Shown here: positions 1 through 8,720 of the stretch, piece by piece
How the letters are laid out: the number at the start of each line of letters is the position of its first letter
Position numbering within the stretch: the stretch's first letter is position 1
NCBI GenBank assembly: GCA_963830205.1
Contig: CAWHLP010000015.1
Location: 62,001 to 126,000 of the forward strand
Reading direction: 5' to 3'
Source: CAVSRC01 sp963830205
GTDB taxonomy: Bacteria > Pseudomonadota > Alphaproteobacteria > Rhizobiales > Kaistiaceae
Length of the DNA: 64,000 nt
The notes under the pieces: generated by a model
What the model was told of the DNA's origin: nothing
What the model saw: the letters and a program-made list of their open reading frames with translations, nothing else
Databases searched by the model: none
Program-made: the position numbers and the translations under genes

Positions 1-182
1 TGGAACGGTTCTTTCAGAAGGGACGGGAGGAGGCGACCCAGATCATGCTGCACGTGCATCAGCATGGGGTCGGAGAGTGTGGCATCTACACCTACGAAAT
101 CGCCGAGACCAAGGTGACCCAGGTGATGGATTTCGCGCGCAAGCATCAGCATCCGCTACAATGCGTGATGGAAAAGAAGTGA
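1..182 (+). CDS. clpS: ATP-dependent Clp protease adaptor ClpS, C-terminal part
   Basis: The reading frame is open from the left edge (codons begin at base 3) to TGA at 180-182, so only the last ~59 residues are present. They contain the ClpS core: RFFQKGREEATQIML, the HxHQHG segment and the GIYTYEIAETK strand, ending in QCVMEKK. ClpS binds the N-domain of ClpA and delivers N-degron substrates to ClpAP in the cytoplasm. clpA starts 9 bases downstream, the usual alphaproteobacterial arrangement, so the two are probably cotranscribed. Confidence 0.96.
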   Translation, partial: ERFFQKGREEATQIMLHVHQHGVGECGIYTYEIAETKVTQVMDFARKHQHPLQCVMEKK

Positions 183-191
183 GGTCGTCCG

Positions 192-2652
192 GTGCCGTCA
201 TTCTCCCGCAGTCTTGAGAAGGCCCTCCATCAGGCGCTGGCACTGGCCGGCGAGCGCCATCAGGAATACGCCACGCTGGAGCATCTGCTGCTCGCCCTGA
301 TCGATGATCAGGACGCCGCCGCTGTGATGCGCGCCTGCAACGTCGATCTCGACGTGCTGCGCCGCAGCCTGGTCGAATACATCGACACCGAGCTTGCCAA
401 CCTGGCCACCGGCTCGGGCGAGGATTCGAAGCCCACCGCCGGCTTCCAGCGCGTCATCCAGCGCGCCGTCATCCATGTGCAGTCGTCCGGCCGCGAGGAG
501 GTCACCGGCGCCAACGTGCTGGTCGCCATCTTCGCCGAGCGCGAGAGCCATGCCGCCTATTTCCTGCAGGAGCAGGAGATGACCCGCTACGACGCGGTCA
601 ACTACATCAGCCACGGCATCGCCAAGCGCGCCGGCATGTCGGAGTCGCGCCCCGTGCGCGGCGTCGACGACGATGCGGCGACGGTCGAGGGGCGCGAGGA
701 CCAGAAGAAGAAGGCCGATGCGCTCGAGGCCTATTGCGTCAATCTCAACGACAAGGCGAAGAAGGGCCGCATCGACCCGCTGATCGGCCGCGAGGCGGAG
801 ATCAGCCGCACCATCCAGATCCTCTGCCGCCGGCAGAAGAACAACCCGCTGTTCGTCGGCGATCCCGGCGTCGGCAAGACCGCGATCGCCGAGGGCCTCG
901 CCAAGCGCATCGTCGAGGGCGACGTGCCCGACGTGCTCGCCAAGTCGACGGTGTTCGCCCTCGACATGGGCACGCTCTTGGCCGGCACCCGCTATCGCGG
1001 CGATTTCGAGGAGCGCCTCAAGCAGGTGATCAAGGAGATCGAGGAGTTCCCCGGCGCGATCATGTTCATCGACGAGATCCACACGGTGATCGGCGCCGGC
1101 GCCACCTCGGGCGGCGCCATGGATGCGTCGAATCTGCTCAAGCCGGCGCTGGCCGCGGGCACCATCCGCTGCATCGGCTCGACCACCTACAAGGAATACC
1201 GCCAGTTCTTCGAGAAGGACCGGGCGCTGGTCCGCCGCTTCCAGAAGATCGACATCGCCGAGCCGTCGATCCCCGATGCCATCGAGATCCTCAAGGGGCT
1301 CAAGCCCTATTTCGAGGATTACCACCGCGTCCGCTACACCGGCGACGCGATCAAGAGCGCGGTCGAGCTGTCGTCGCGTTACATCCACGACCGCAAGCTG
1401 CCCGACAAGGCGATCGACGTCATCGACGAGACCGGCGCCTCGCAGATGCTTTTGCCCGAGTCCAAGCGGCGCAAGACCATCGGCGTCAAGGAGATCGAGG
1501 ACACCATCGCCACCATGGCGCGGATTCCGCCGAAGACGGTGTCGAAGGACGATGCCGAGGTGCTTCAGCATCTCGACGAGGCGCTGCGGACCGTCGTCTA
1601 CGGCCAGGACCAGGCGATCGAGAAGATCTCCTCGGCGATCAAGCTCGCCCGCGCCGGCCTGCGCGAGCCGGAGAAGCCGATCGGCTGCTACCTGTTCTCC
1701 GGCCCCACCGGCGTCGGCAAGACCGAGGTCGCCCGCCAGCTCGCCTCGGCGCTCGGCGTCGAGCTGATCCGCTTCGACATGTCGGAATACATGGAGCGCC
1801 ACACCGTCAGCCGCCTGATCGGCGCGCCGCCCGGCTATGTCGGCTTCGACCAGGGCGGCCTCTTGACCGACGGCGTCGACCAGCATCCGCACTGCGTGCT
1901 GCTGCTCGACGAGATCGAGAAGGCCCATCCCGACCTGTTCAACATCCTTCTCCAGGTGATGGACCACGGCAAGCTGACCGACCACAACGGCAAGCAGGTC
2001 GATTTCCGCAACGTCATCCTGATCATGACCACCAATGCCGGCGCCAGCGAACTCGCCAAGTCGGCCATCGGCTTCGGCCATTCGGTCAAGGAAGGCGACG
2101 ACATGGAGGCGATCAACCGGCTGTTCGCGCCGGAGTTCCGCAATCGCCTCGACGCCGTCGTGCCCTTCGGCAACCTGCCGCCGGAGATCGTCTATCAGGT
2201 GGTGCAGAAGTTCGTGCTGCAGCTCGAGGCGCAGCTGGCCGACCGCGGCGTCACCTTCGAGCTCACCGATGCGGCGATCAAGTGGCTTGCCGACAAGGGC
2301 TATGACAGCCGCATGGGCGCGCGTCCGCTCGGCCGCGTCATCCAGGAGCACATCAAGCAGCCGCTGGCCGAGGAGGTGCTCTTCGGCAAGCTGAAGAAGG
2401 GCGGCACGGTCAAGGTCGCCGTCAAGGAGGGCGGCGACGGTCTGGCGCTCGAGGCCCTCGAGGATGGGCCGGTGACGCCGCAAGCCCGAGCCGACGCCGC
2501 GCAAGCGCGCGGCCCCGCGCCGCCGCAAGCCGGCCCAGGCTGCCGCCAAGAAGGCGCCGCCGACCAGCGGACCGCCGTCCGGCGGCGGTGGTGGCGGCGA
2601 GGGCGGCGGCAAGCGCGGCCTGGTGCCCAAGGTGCCGCTCAAGACCAACTGA
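192..2652 (+). CDS. clpA: ATP-dependent Clp protease ATP-binding subunit ClpA (one frameshift near the 3' end)
   Basis: The unfoldase partner of ClpP. It starts at GTG 192 (VPSFSRSLEKALHQAL). In order it has the Clp N-domain with repeats near residues 5-140, AAA+ module 1 with Walker A GDPGVGKT and Walker B IDEIH, and AAA+ module 2 with GPTGVGKTE and LLLDEIEKAHPD, then the C-terminal D2-small domain. The frame is intact to about 2480. An apparent extra C at about 2481 throws it into a long read-through. Dropping that base restores a Lys/Pro/Gly-rich tail ending PKVPLKTN and TGA at 2650-2652, just before a strong terminator. I read this as a sequence error in an otherwise normal clpA. It follows clpS and is expected to act with it. 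Confidence 0.95.
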
Positions 2653-2679
2653 GGCTCTGGGCGCTGGACGAATTTCGGA

Positions 2680-2704
2680 GGGGCGGCCCCGGGCCGCCCC
2701 TTTT
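2680..2704 (+). terminator. Rho-independent terminator of clpS-clpA
   Basis: A perfect 8-bp GC stem (GGGGCGGC at 2680-2687 with GCCGCCCC at 2693-2700), a 5-base loop, then TTTT. It lies 28 bases after the corrected clpA stop, which supports that stop. Confidence 0.8.
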
Positions 2705-2831
2705 GCTGTCCTGTCCGTCCCCGCGCAAGCAAGGAGCCTCGCCGGCGCGGGCGTGCCCGCTTCGCTCTCTTCCCCCAGCCTCCGCGCCTGATATGACTTG
2801 TCGCCCCGCTTTTCTCCACGACGGAGCGATC

Positions 2832-3550
2832 ATGCCTCCCGACCGCCTGCCCATGCGTCTCACCCCCGATCTGGTGGCCAAGGTGGCTTGTCCCAGCGAG
2901 GATCCGGGTGACGCGGCCTTTGACGGCGTCGTCTGGGCGACCGACGCCGACCGCGAGGAGGTCGTCGCGCGGCTCCGCGCTGCCGGGCCTGCGAACGGCG
3001 AGATCTGGGTCTTCGCCTATGGTTCGCTCATCTGGAATCTGCCGTTCGAATTCGATGCCAAGCGTGTCGGCATCGTGCGCGGCTGGCACAGGTCGTTCTG
3101 TTTCGGCTGGATCACGCGCTGGCGCGGGACGAAGGAGCGGCCGGGCCTGATGCTGGTGCTCGACGAAGGCGGCGTCTGCGAGGGCGTGGTCTACCGCCTG
3201 TCGCGCGGTGAGAGCGAGGCCGGCCTCATGCAGCTCATGCGGCGCGAGATGCGGGCGAAACCGGACGGCATGGGTCCCGGTCTGGGTGGATGTGCGAGAC
3301 GCCGGAGGGGCCGCTCCGCGCGATCGCCTTCGTCATCGATCGGGAGGGCCCGCGTTACGTCGCCGGCCTCTCGGACGAACACACCGCCGATATCCTGGCG
3401 GTCGCCGCCGGCCATGTCGGCTCGATGGCCGATTACCTCTACCAGACGGTCAAGGGGCTCACCGACCTCGGCATCCACGACGACCATCTCTGGCGGTTGC
3501 AGGAGCTGGTCGCCGACCGCATCGAAGCCGCGCACTCCGACGTTGCTTGA
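2832..3550 (+). CDS. ChaC-like gamma-glutamylcyclotransferase (two frameshifts)
   Basis: Resembles the ChaC/GGCT family, which degrades glutathione to 5-oxoproline and Cys-Gly in the cytoplasm. The diagnostic cyclotransferase fold motif VFAYGSLIWN is near residue 60, followed by GWHRSFCFGW and YRLSRGESEAGLMQLMRREM. The frame shifts by +1 at about 3272 and again at about 3294; joined across these the protein reads on through VPVWVDV, ETPEGPLRAIAFVIDR and a C-terminal GSMADYLYQTVKGL...LWRLQELV, stopping at 3550. The total of about 238 residues fits the family. Both shifts look like extra bases. It starts at ATG 2832; a further in-frame ATG lies a few codons on. Confidence 0.85.
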
Positions 3551-3560
3551 GGCGTGGTGT

Positions 3561-3608
3561 GTCCCGGGCGCGGTGCGGTGCGTGGGTACCGCACCGCAGA
3601 ACCGGGAC
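3561..3608. repeat. REP-like interrupted palindrome, copy 1
   Basis: Outer arms GTCCCGG (3561-3567) and CCGGGAC (3602-3608), inner arms CGGTGCGGT and ACCGCACCG around 3571-3596. It sits between the convergent ChaC-like and HIT genes. A similar element with the same outer arms is at 30842-30896. Confidence 0.6.
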
Positions 3609-3662
3609 CCAGAGGCCTGGACCCGGAAATGGCTCGCCCGGTGCCCCCGGGGAACCTGAGCG

Positions 3663-4088
3663 CTATCCCAGCGCCCGCCTGAGCTTCTCGGCGTTGGTGG
3701 CCAGCACCTGCTGGTCTTCCATCGTGCCGGTGTGGGGCCTGAGCGGCACGCCCTCGAAACGCGGGATGACGTGGACGTGCAGGTGATAGATCGTCTGTCC
3801 CGAAGCCGCCTCGTTGAACTGGATGACCAGCACGCCGTCGGCCGCGAACGCGGTCTTGGCGGCGCGGGCGATCTTCTGCGTGGTCGCGAACAGCTTGGCG
3901 AGGGTGGCGGGGTCGGCGTCGAGCAGGTTGCGCGAGGGCGCCTTGGGCAGCACCAGCGTATGGCCGGTGCCCTGCGGCATCACATCCATCATGGCGACGG
4001 TGTCGTCGTCCTCGTAGACCCGGTGCGAGGGGATCTCGCCGCGCAGGATCTTGGCGAAGATGTTGTCTGGATCGTACTCGGCTGCCAT
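3663..4088 (-). CDS. HIT family protein (HinT-like nucleotide hydrolase)
   Basis: A 141-residue histidine-triad protein, probably a purine nucleoside phosphoramidase or dinucleotide hydrolase. It begins MAAEYDPDNIFAKILRGEIP, a classic HinT start, has the VLPK strand near residue 67, and the catalytic triad HLHVHVIP near residues 123-130. The length is typical. The upstream gene on the same strand is the acetyltransferase at 4185, separated by short repeats, so joint transcription is possible. Confidence 0.93.
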   Translation of the reverse strand: MAAEYDPDNIFAKILRGEIPSHRVYEDDDTVAMMDVMPQGTGHTLVLPKAPSRNLLDADPATLAKLFATTQKIARAAKTAFAADGVLVIQFNEAASGQTIYHLHVHVIPRFEGVPLRPHTGTMEDQQVLATNAEKLRRALG

Positions 4089-4101
4089 TCAGGTGCTCCT
4101 G

Positions 4102-4198
4102 GCTGGTGAATGGTCAATGGCAAATGGTGCATAGGGAATAGTGCAAGTCGACGCACGGCGCCACACGCTACCATTCACCATTCACTACTCACCATTCT
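4102..4198. repeat. Inverted cluster of short GAATGGTGA-type repeats
   Basis: Several degenerate copies of a 7-9 base unit (TGAATGG, CAATGG, AAATGG) run forward at 4105-4145, and the complementary unit (CCATTCACC, CACTACTCACCATTC) runs at 4170-4196. The right part supplies the stop codon of the acetyltransferase gene. Such arrays are frequent intergenic debris in alphaproteobacteria. Confidence 0.6.
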
Positions 4199-5369
4199 CC
4201 GTCTCCCGGAACGGCAGGTATTCGGCGAGCGCTTCCTGGCTGCGGGCGACCTGATGGCGTTCGCGGGCGAGATAGTCGGCAACCGCGCTGCGGAAGCCCG
4301 GATCGGCGATCCAGTGGGCGGAATAGGTCATGGTCGGCCGGTAGCCGCGCGCCAGCTTGTGTTCGCCCTGGGCGCCGGCCTCGACCAGCTTGAGGCCGTG
4401 GGTGATGCCCCAGTCGATCGCCTGGTAGTAGCACAGTTCGAAATGCAGGAAGGGCTGGTCGGCGGTGGTGCCCCAGTAGCGGCCGTAGAGCGTGTCGGCG
4501 CCGATGAAGTTGAGCGCGCCGGCGATCGGCTGCCCGGCGCGGAGCGCGAAGATGAGCAGGATACGGTCGGCCATGCGCTCGCCGACGAGCGAGAAGAAGC
4601 GGCGGTTGAGATAGGGCCGGCCCCATTTGCGCGAGCCGGTGTCCATGTAGAACCGGAAGAAGGCATCCCAGGCGTCCTCGCTGATGTCCTTGCCGGTCAG
4701 GTGGACGACGTCGAGTCCGCCGGCCAGCGCATCGCGCCGTTCGCGGCGGATCGCCTTGCGCTTGCGCGAGGCAAGCGCGTCGAGGAAATCGTCGAAGTCG
4801 CGATAGCCCTCGTTGACGAAATGGAACTGCTGGTCGGTGCGCGCCAGATAGCCGTATTCGGCGAGCAGCTCCTGCTCGGCCTGGCGGGCGAAGGTGACGT
4901 GCAGCGATGAGGCGCCGACCTTGCCGGTGAGCGTGGCGCCGGCCGCGGCGAGCAGCAGGCGGTTGCGCTCGGCCTCGGCGTCGGGCCTGACCAGCAGGCG
5001 GCGGCCGGTCACCGGCGTGAAGGGCACCGCCGCCTGGAGCTTCGGGTAGTAGCGCCCGCCGGCGCGCTCGAAGGCGTCGGCCCAGCCGTGGTCGAAGACG
5101 TATTCGCCCATGGAGTGGTTCTTGAGGTAGCAGGGCATCACCGCCGCCGGCCTGCCGTCGGCGCCGTCGAGAACCAGGTGCTGGCCGAGCCAGCCGGTCT
5201 TGCGCGTCGCCGAGCCGGATTCCTCCAGCGACCACAGGAAGTCGTGCGCCAGGAAGGGGTTATAGGGCTCGCCGGCCGGGTTGGCGCAGGCGTCCCAGTC
5301 GTCGCGGGCGATGTCGGCCAGCGAGGACAGGACGCGGAACGTGGCTTGCGGCGGAATGGTCGCGGTCAA
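4185..5369 (-). CDS. GNAT-like N-acyltransferase of the COG3146 / DUF482 family
   Basis: A 394-residue protein of the FemAB-like 'peptidogalycan biosynthesis/recognition' family; the exact substrate is unknown. Family features visible are NPFLAHDFLWSLEESGS near residue 37, the block around PCYLKNHSMGEYVFDHGWA (from about residue 99), RRERRDAL near 205, DTLYGRYWG near 292 and EAGAQGEHKLARGY near 334. The length matches the family. It ends within the short repeat cluster just upstream of the HIT gene. Confidence 0.88.
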   Translation of the reverse strand: MTATIPPQATFRVLSSLADIARDDWDACANPAGEPYNPFLAHDFLWSLEESGSATRKTGWLGQHLVLDGADGRPAAVMPCYLKNHSMGEYVFDHGWADAFERAGGRYYPKLQAAVPFTPVTGRRLLVRPDAEAERNRLLLAAAGATLTGKVGASSLHVTFARQAEQELLAEYGYLARTDQQFHFVNEGYRDFDDFLDALASRKRKAIRRERRDALAGGLDVVHLTGKDISEDAWDAFFRFYMDTGSRKWGRPYLNRRFFSLVGERMADRILLIFALRAGQPIAGALNFIGADTLYGRYWGTTADQPFLHFELCYYQAIDWGITHGLKLVEAGAQGEHKLARGYRPTMTYSAHWIADPGFRSAVADYLARERHQVARSQEALAEYLPFRETENGE

Positions 5370-5464
5370 GGACGAGCCATTGGTTGTCGGCGGATGCTAC
5401 GGACAAATCTAGAGGCGCCTGAGATCGGTGCAAGACGCGGGCCGGGCGGTGCCACAAACTCCCG

Positions 5465-5585
5465 AACCCTCCCCTTGAGGGAGGGTCAAAACCGCGAAGC
5501 GGTTTTGGGGAGGGGTCTGGATACCTCCGCAAATATACCCCCTCCCGAAATGCCTCCGGCATTTCGACCTCCCCTCAAGTGGGAG
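5465..5585. repeat. Modular palindromic intergenic repeat
   Basis: At least three perfect small palindromes follow each other: CCCTCCC/GGGAGGG (5467-5485), CAAAACCGC/GCGGTTTTG (5487-5507) and CGAAATGCC/GGCATTTCG (5546-5566), bounded by CTCCCC-rich arms. The last module recurs with a different loop at 63809-63827. No gene is present. Confidence 0.7.
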
Positions 5586-5587
5586 GT

Positions 5588-6355
5588 TCAGGCCGTGCCC
5601 GGGGGAGCCGCGTCCGGGTCGAAGCCCTCGAAGGTGATCTGGTCGGTGTAGAGGCGCGCCTTTTCCCAGTCTTGCGGGGTGCGCACGGTCCAGCAGATCA
5701 GCGGAATGCCGACATGGCGCAGCATCAGCGGGGCGTTGGCGGGCAGCGCCTTGATACCGAAGGAGACGAAATGCGGCCAGACGATCGCCCCCGCCAGCAG
5801 ATGGCGCAGCGCGAAGCGTTCCGGCCACGGGATGTGGCTCCAGTCGGGGCCGGCGGCAAAGTCGTCCGCGGTCATGCCGCGCGGCAGGGCAGGGGCCAGC
5901 CGCCGCATGGCGACCATCGACATGGGGTCGAACGACATCACGGCGGCCGGGCCCGAATAGGTGGCCAGAATCGGCGCCACCGCCTTTTCGAGCTGCCGGT
6001 TGCCGGTCCACTGGCTCTTCAGCTCGATGACCAGCGGCACCCGCCCGTCGACCAGGTCGAGCAGTTCCTCCAGCGTCGGGATGCCGGCATCGCTGTCATG
6101 CAGCCGGATCGCGCGCAATTCGGCCAGCGTGCGTGCGCCCACCGGCCCCTCTGCCTCGCTCAGCCGCTCGAGCGTATCGTCGTGGAAGACGACGACGCGG
6201 CCGTCGGCGGTCAGCTGCACGTCGCACTCGATGGCGAAGTTGCGGGCGATCGCCGCTTCGGCCGCCGGCAGCGTGTTCTCGATGCGGCGGGAAGAGCGGT
6301 CGTGGTAGCCCCGGTGCGCGATGGGCCGCGCCGTCAGCCAGGCGATATCCGCCAT
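5588..6355 (-). CDS. Glycerophosphodiester phosphodiesterase family protein
   Basis: A 255-residue cytoplasmic GDPD (UgpQ type, no signal peptide) that would hydrolyse glycerophosphodiesters to glycerol-3-phosphate and an alcohol. The catalytic start of the TIM barrel is clear: PIAHRGYH near residue 12 and ENTLPAAEAAI, then the metal-binding pair IECDVQLTADG, VVFHDDTLERL, and later IELKS. The next gene, RidA, lies 12 bases upstream on the same strand, so the two are probably an operon. Confidence 0.93.
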   Translation of the reverse strand: MADIAWLTARPIAHRGYHDRSSRRIENTLPAAEAAIARNFAIECDVQLTADGRVVVFHDDTLERLSEAEGPVGARTLAELRAIRLHDSDAGIPTLEELLDLVDGRVPLVIELKSQWTGNRQLEKAVAPILATYSGPAAVMSFDPMSMVAMRRLAPALPRGMTADDFAAGPDWSHIPWPERFALRHLLAGAIVWPHFVSFGIKALPANAPLMLRHVGIPLICWTVRTPQDWEKARLYTDQITFEGFDPDAAPPGTA

Positions 6356-6367
6356 TGTCTTCTTGCC

Positions 6368-6829
6368 TCAGGCGACCTCGACGATGACCTCGACCTCGAC
6401 CGCCGCGCCGAGCGGTAGCGTCGCCATGCCGACCGCCGAACGGGCATGCTTGCCGCGCTCGCCGAGGACTTCGATGAGGAAATCGGAGCAGCCGTTGACC
6501 ACCCGGTGCGGGTCGGTGAAGTCGGGGGTGCAGTTGACGAAGCCGGTAAGCTTGACGATGCGCTTGACCTTCTCCAGGTCGCCCAGTGCCGCCTTGAGCT
6601 GCGCCAGGATGTTGATGGCGCAGATGCGGGCGGCCTTCTGGCCTTCCTCGACGCCGTGCTCGCGGCCGAGCTTGCCGAGGTATTTCTCCTCGCCGAGGAT
6701 GGAGACCTGGCCGGAGACGTAAAGGATGTGGCCGGTCGCCACGGTCGGCACGTAGCTGGCGGCCGGTGCCGGCGGTACCGGCAGGGTCACGCCCAACGCC
6801 TTGAGGCGTTCCTCGGCAGTTTCGGCCAT
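6368..6829 (-). CDS. RidA family protein (YjgF/YER057c/UK114), first copy
   Basis: A 153-residue member of the Rid family of enamine/imine deaminases. It starts at ATG 6829 (MAETAEERLKALGVTLP) with a GAGGAAAAG ribosome site. It has the longer N-terminus and VSGQVSI, INILAQLKAALGDLEKV and HARSAVGMATLPLGAAVEVE segments typical of the RidA-like subgroup that lacks the canonical RidA catalytic Arg context, so true imine deaminase activity is uncertain. It lies upstream of the phosphodiesterase gene. The window has three Rid-type genes (here, 14160, 62204) plus a fragment. Confidence 0.9.
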   Translation of the reverse strand: MAETAEERLKALGVTLPVPPAPAASYVPTVATGHILYVSGQVSILGEEKYLGKLGREHGVEEGQKAARICAINILAQLKAALGDLEKVKRIVKLTGFVNCTPDFTDPHRVVNGCSDFLIEVLGERGKHARSAVGMATLPLGAAVEVEVIVEVA

Positions 6830-6913
6830 TGCTTTTCCTCGTCCGTTGTCCTGTTGTGGCCGATCTAGTCGCGCAGAAACCGGGGCGACGCAAGAACCTT
6901 GGAGCCGCCGTCC

Positions 6914-7741
6914 ATGCAATTCCGCTCGGTCGCCTGGCTTGCCGGCCTTGCCGGCCTGACGCTGCTTGCCCCCGTCGCCGGCGCCGATACGCCGGAACTG
7001 GCGTCCTACCGCGCGGTCTACGACCTGGCGATCGACGACAGCGGCGGCGAGGTGGCCGCGTCGGCGACGGTCAGCGGCCGCATGGTGGTCGAGTTCACCG
7101 GCTCGGCGTGCAGCGGCTACAAGAGCAAGATGCGCATCGTCACCGAAGGCGAGGACGACGAAGGCAACAACCAGGTCACCGATGCGCGCACCGACACGGT
7201 CGAGACGGCGAACGGGCGCTACCAGTTCACCAACGAGACCTATGTCAACGATTCGCTCGCCGACCAGTCGGTGGGCGTGGCGACGCGCAACGCCGACGGC
7301 ATCACGGTCAAGCTGACCAAGCCCGGCGACAAGAGCTTCCCGCTTTCCCGCGACGTGGTGTTTCCCACCGAGCAGATGAAGCGCGTGCTGGCGGCCGCCG
7401 CCGCGGGCCAGCACTTCGTCGGGATGGACATCTATGACGGCTCGGAGACCGGCGAGGTGGTCTTCGCCACCGCGGCCGTCATCGGCAAGGTGTCATCGGC
7501 GTCCGACGACTACGGCGACGAGACGCTGGTCGGCGATGCCGGCTTTGCCGGGCTGCCGCACTGGCCGGTAACGGTGAGCTACTTCGAGAAGGGGACCGGC
7601 ACCGACGATGCGCCGAGCTACGTCACCTCGTTCGTGGTCTATGCGAACGGCATCGGCCGCGCGCTCAGGATCGACTACGGCAAGTTCGCCCTCAAGGGCC
7701 ACTTGAGCCATCTGGAGGTCCTGCCGACGCCGAAGTGCTGA
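6914..7741 (+). CDS. EipB-like (DUF1849) periplasmic envelope-integrity protein
   Basis: A 275-residue exported protein. I chose ATG 6914 because it gives a clean signal peptide (MQFRSVAWLAGLAGLTLLAPVAGA); a TTG at 6899 is also possible. The mature part starts ELASYRAVYDLAI and carries the family's beta-spiral strands, including GSACSGYKSKMRI, YVNDSLADQSVG, FPTEQMKRVLAAAAAGQ and YDGSETGEVVF, and ends KGHLSHLEVLPTPKC. EipB in Brucella keeps the cell envelope intact and has a conserved Cys pair; Cys residues here are near residue 70 and at the last position. Confidence 0.85.
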   Translation: MQFRSVAWLAGLAGLTLLAPVAGADTPELASYRAVYDLAIDDSGGEVAASATVSGRMVVEFTGSACSGYKSKMRIVTEGEDDEGNNQVTDARTDTVETANGRYQFTNETYVNDSLADQSVGVATRNADGITVKLTKPGDKSFPLSRDVVFPTEQMKRVLAAAAAGQHFVGMDIYDGSETGEVVFATAAVIGKVSSASDDYGDETLVGDAGFAGLPHWPVTVSYFEKGTGTDDAPSYVTSFVVYANGIGRALRIDYGKFALKGHLSHLEVLPTPKC

Positions 7742-7758
7742 GACCGAAGGGGTACAGA

Positions 7759-7789
7759 ATGGGGCAGGGGCCTGAGCGCCTGCCCCCAT
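7759..7789. terminator. GC hairpin between convergent genes, possible two-way terminator
   Basis: Arms ATGGGGCAGG (from 7759) and CCTGCCCCCAT (to 7789) pair with one bulged C. There is no T-run, so it is only terminator-like. It separates the convergent EipB-like and L,D-transpeptidase genes. Confidence 0.45.
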
Positions 7790-7804
7790 CCGCAGGACCG
7801 GTCC

Positions 7805-8356
7805 CTAGCGCAGGAACGGCAGGAACGGAATCAGCGGCTTGCGGTTCTGCGGGTCCTGCGCCGAAGCCAGTTCGGTCATCGGCGCCAGCCCGGCATTGGC
7901 CACCGTGGCCGTCCCACCGGAATTGCGCACCTGCACCACCGTGCTCGCGATCGATTCGCGCTTCACCAGGTCCCACAGGATGGCGGCGTTCTTGACCGAG
8001 ATGCGCACGCAGCCGTGCGAGGCCGCCTGGCCGAGACGGCGCGGCTCATCGGTGCCGTGCACCGCGATGCCCGACGCCGTGAAGAAGATCGCATAGGGCA
8101 TCGGCGCGTTGTCGTATTCCTCGCTGCGATGGTCCTTGTCCATGCGGAACGGCCGGAAGGTGCCGCTCGGCGTGTCGTAGCCCGGCCTGCCGGTCGATAC
8201 CGGCCAGATGTAGCGCGGCTGGCCATCGACCACGACGGTCATGCGCTGGGTGGATTTGTCGACGCTGATCAGAATATCGGCGCGCGCCACCTGGCTGAGC
8301 GCCAGAACTGCGATGAAAGCCCCGGCCAATGACGGGATGGAGCGACGGATATTCAT
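7805..8356 (-). CDS. L,D-transpeptidase (YkuD domain), short
   Basis: A 183-residue exported enzyme that would form 3-3 peptidoglycan cross-links or anchor envelope proteins. Signal peptide MNIRRSIPSLAGAFIAVLALSQVARA, then one YkuD domain from DILISVDKSTQRM. The catalytic signature is complete: His100 in GIAVHGTDEP and His114/Cys116 in ASHGCVRIS. The C-terminal 40 residues are Pro/Leu-rich and poorly conserved. It is divergent from a second, much larger L,D-transpeptidase at 8721. Confidence 0.94.
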   Translation of the reverse strand: MNIRRSIPSLAGAFIAVLALSQVARADILISVDKSTQRMTVVVDGQPRYIWPVSTGRPGYDTPSGTFRPFRMDKDHRSEEYDNAPMPYAIFFTASGIAVHGTDEPRRLGQAASHGCVRISVKNAAILWDLVKRESIASTVVQVRNSGGTATVANAGLAPMTELASAQDPQNRKPLIPFLPFLR

Positions 8357-8720
8357 GGGTTGCCTCCGATCTCTGCTCGGCGTGACCGCCGAAATTCATG
8401 GAGCCCATATGGTCGCAAACCCGGATAACTTCAGTGAACGCGGTCACAGCTCGGCCAATTCATCCGCTCTCTGGCCGGGCGGGCGGACGGCCGCGGCCCG
8501 GAATGTCGGCTTTTGAGACAGGAGCGGTCGTTCCTGTTTACCTTGGGCGCAGACCGCGGTTGACCCAGGGCGGACACGGACGTGTCCTATGTGTCATAGG
8601 GCAAGATCAAGAGTTGGTGAGGCGCACCAGGAACGTTTCATTTTCGGCTGCGTCTGCCTATGCTGGATGCACTAGCGAAGTTCACCGCAATCGGCGAAAT
8701 AAACTGGCATTCCGTTCTCC
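8357..8720. other. Intergenic region between divergent L,D-transpeptidase genes
   Basis: 364 bases with no supported gene. It should hold both promoters; the one I can point to is at 8636-8664. Confidence 0.5.
8636..8664 (+). promoter_or_regulatory. Candidate housekeeping promoter for the 8721 gene
   Basis: TTTCAT (8636-8641) and TATGCT (8659-8664) with a 17-base spacer, 57 bases before the start codon. Similarity to sigma-70 boxes is moderate. Confidence 0.3.

Noticed and set aside
2460..2500. Programmed ribosomal frameshift in clpA
   Set aside because: No slippery heptamer or pseudoknot is evident, and similar shifts occur in many unrelated genes of the window, which points to sequence error.
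198..3089. Very long open frame antisense to clpA (963 codons)
   Set aside because: High-GC codon bias opens the antisense frame; the peptide is low-complexity Arg/Leu/Asp-rich and the sense strand encodes clear ClpA motifs.
4110..4910. Plus-strand open frame over the COG3146 acetyltransferase
   Set aside because: Antisense shadow that begins in the short-repeat cluster.
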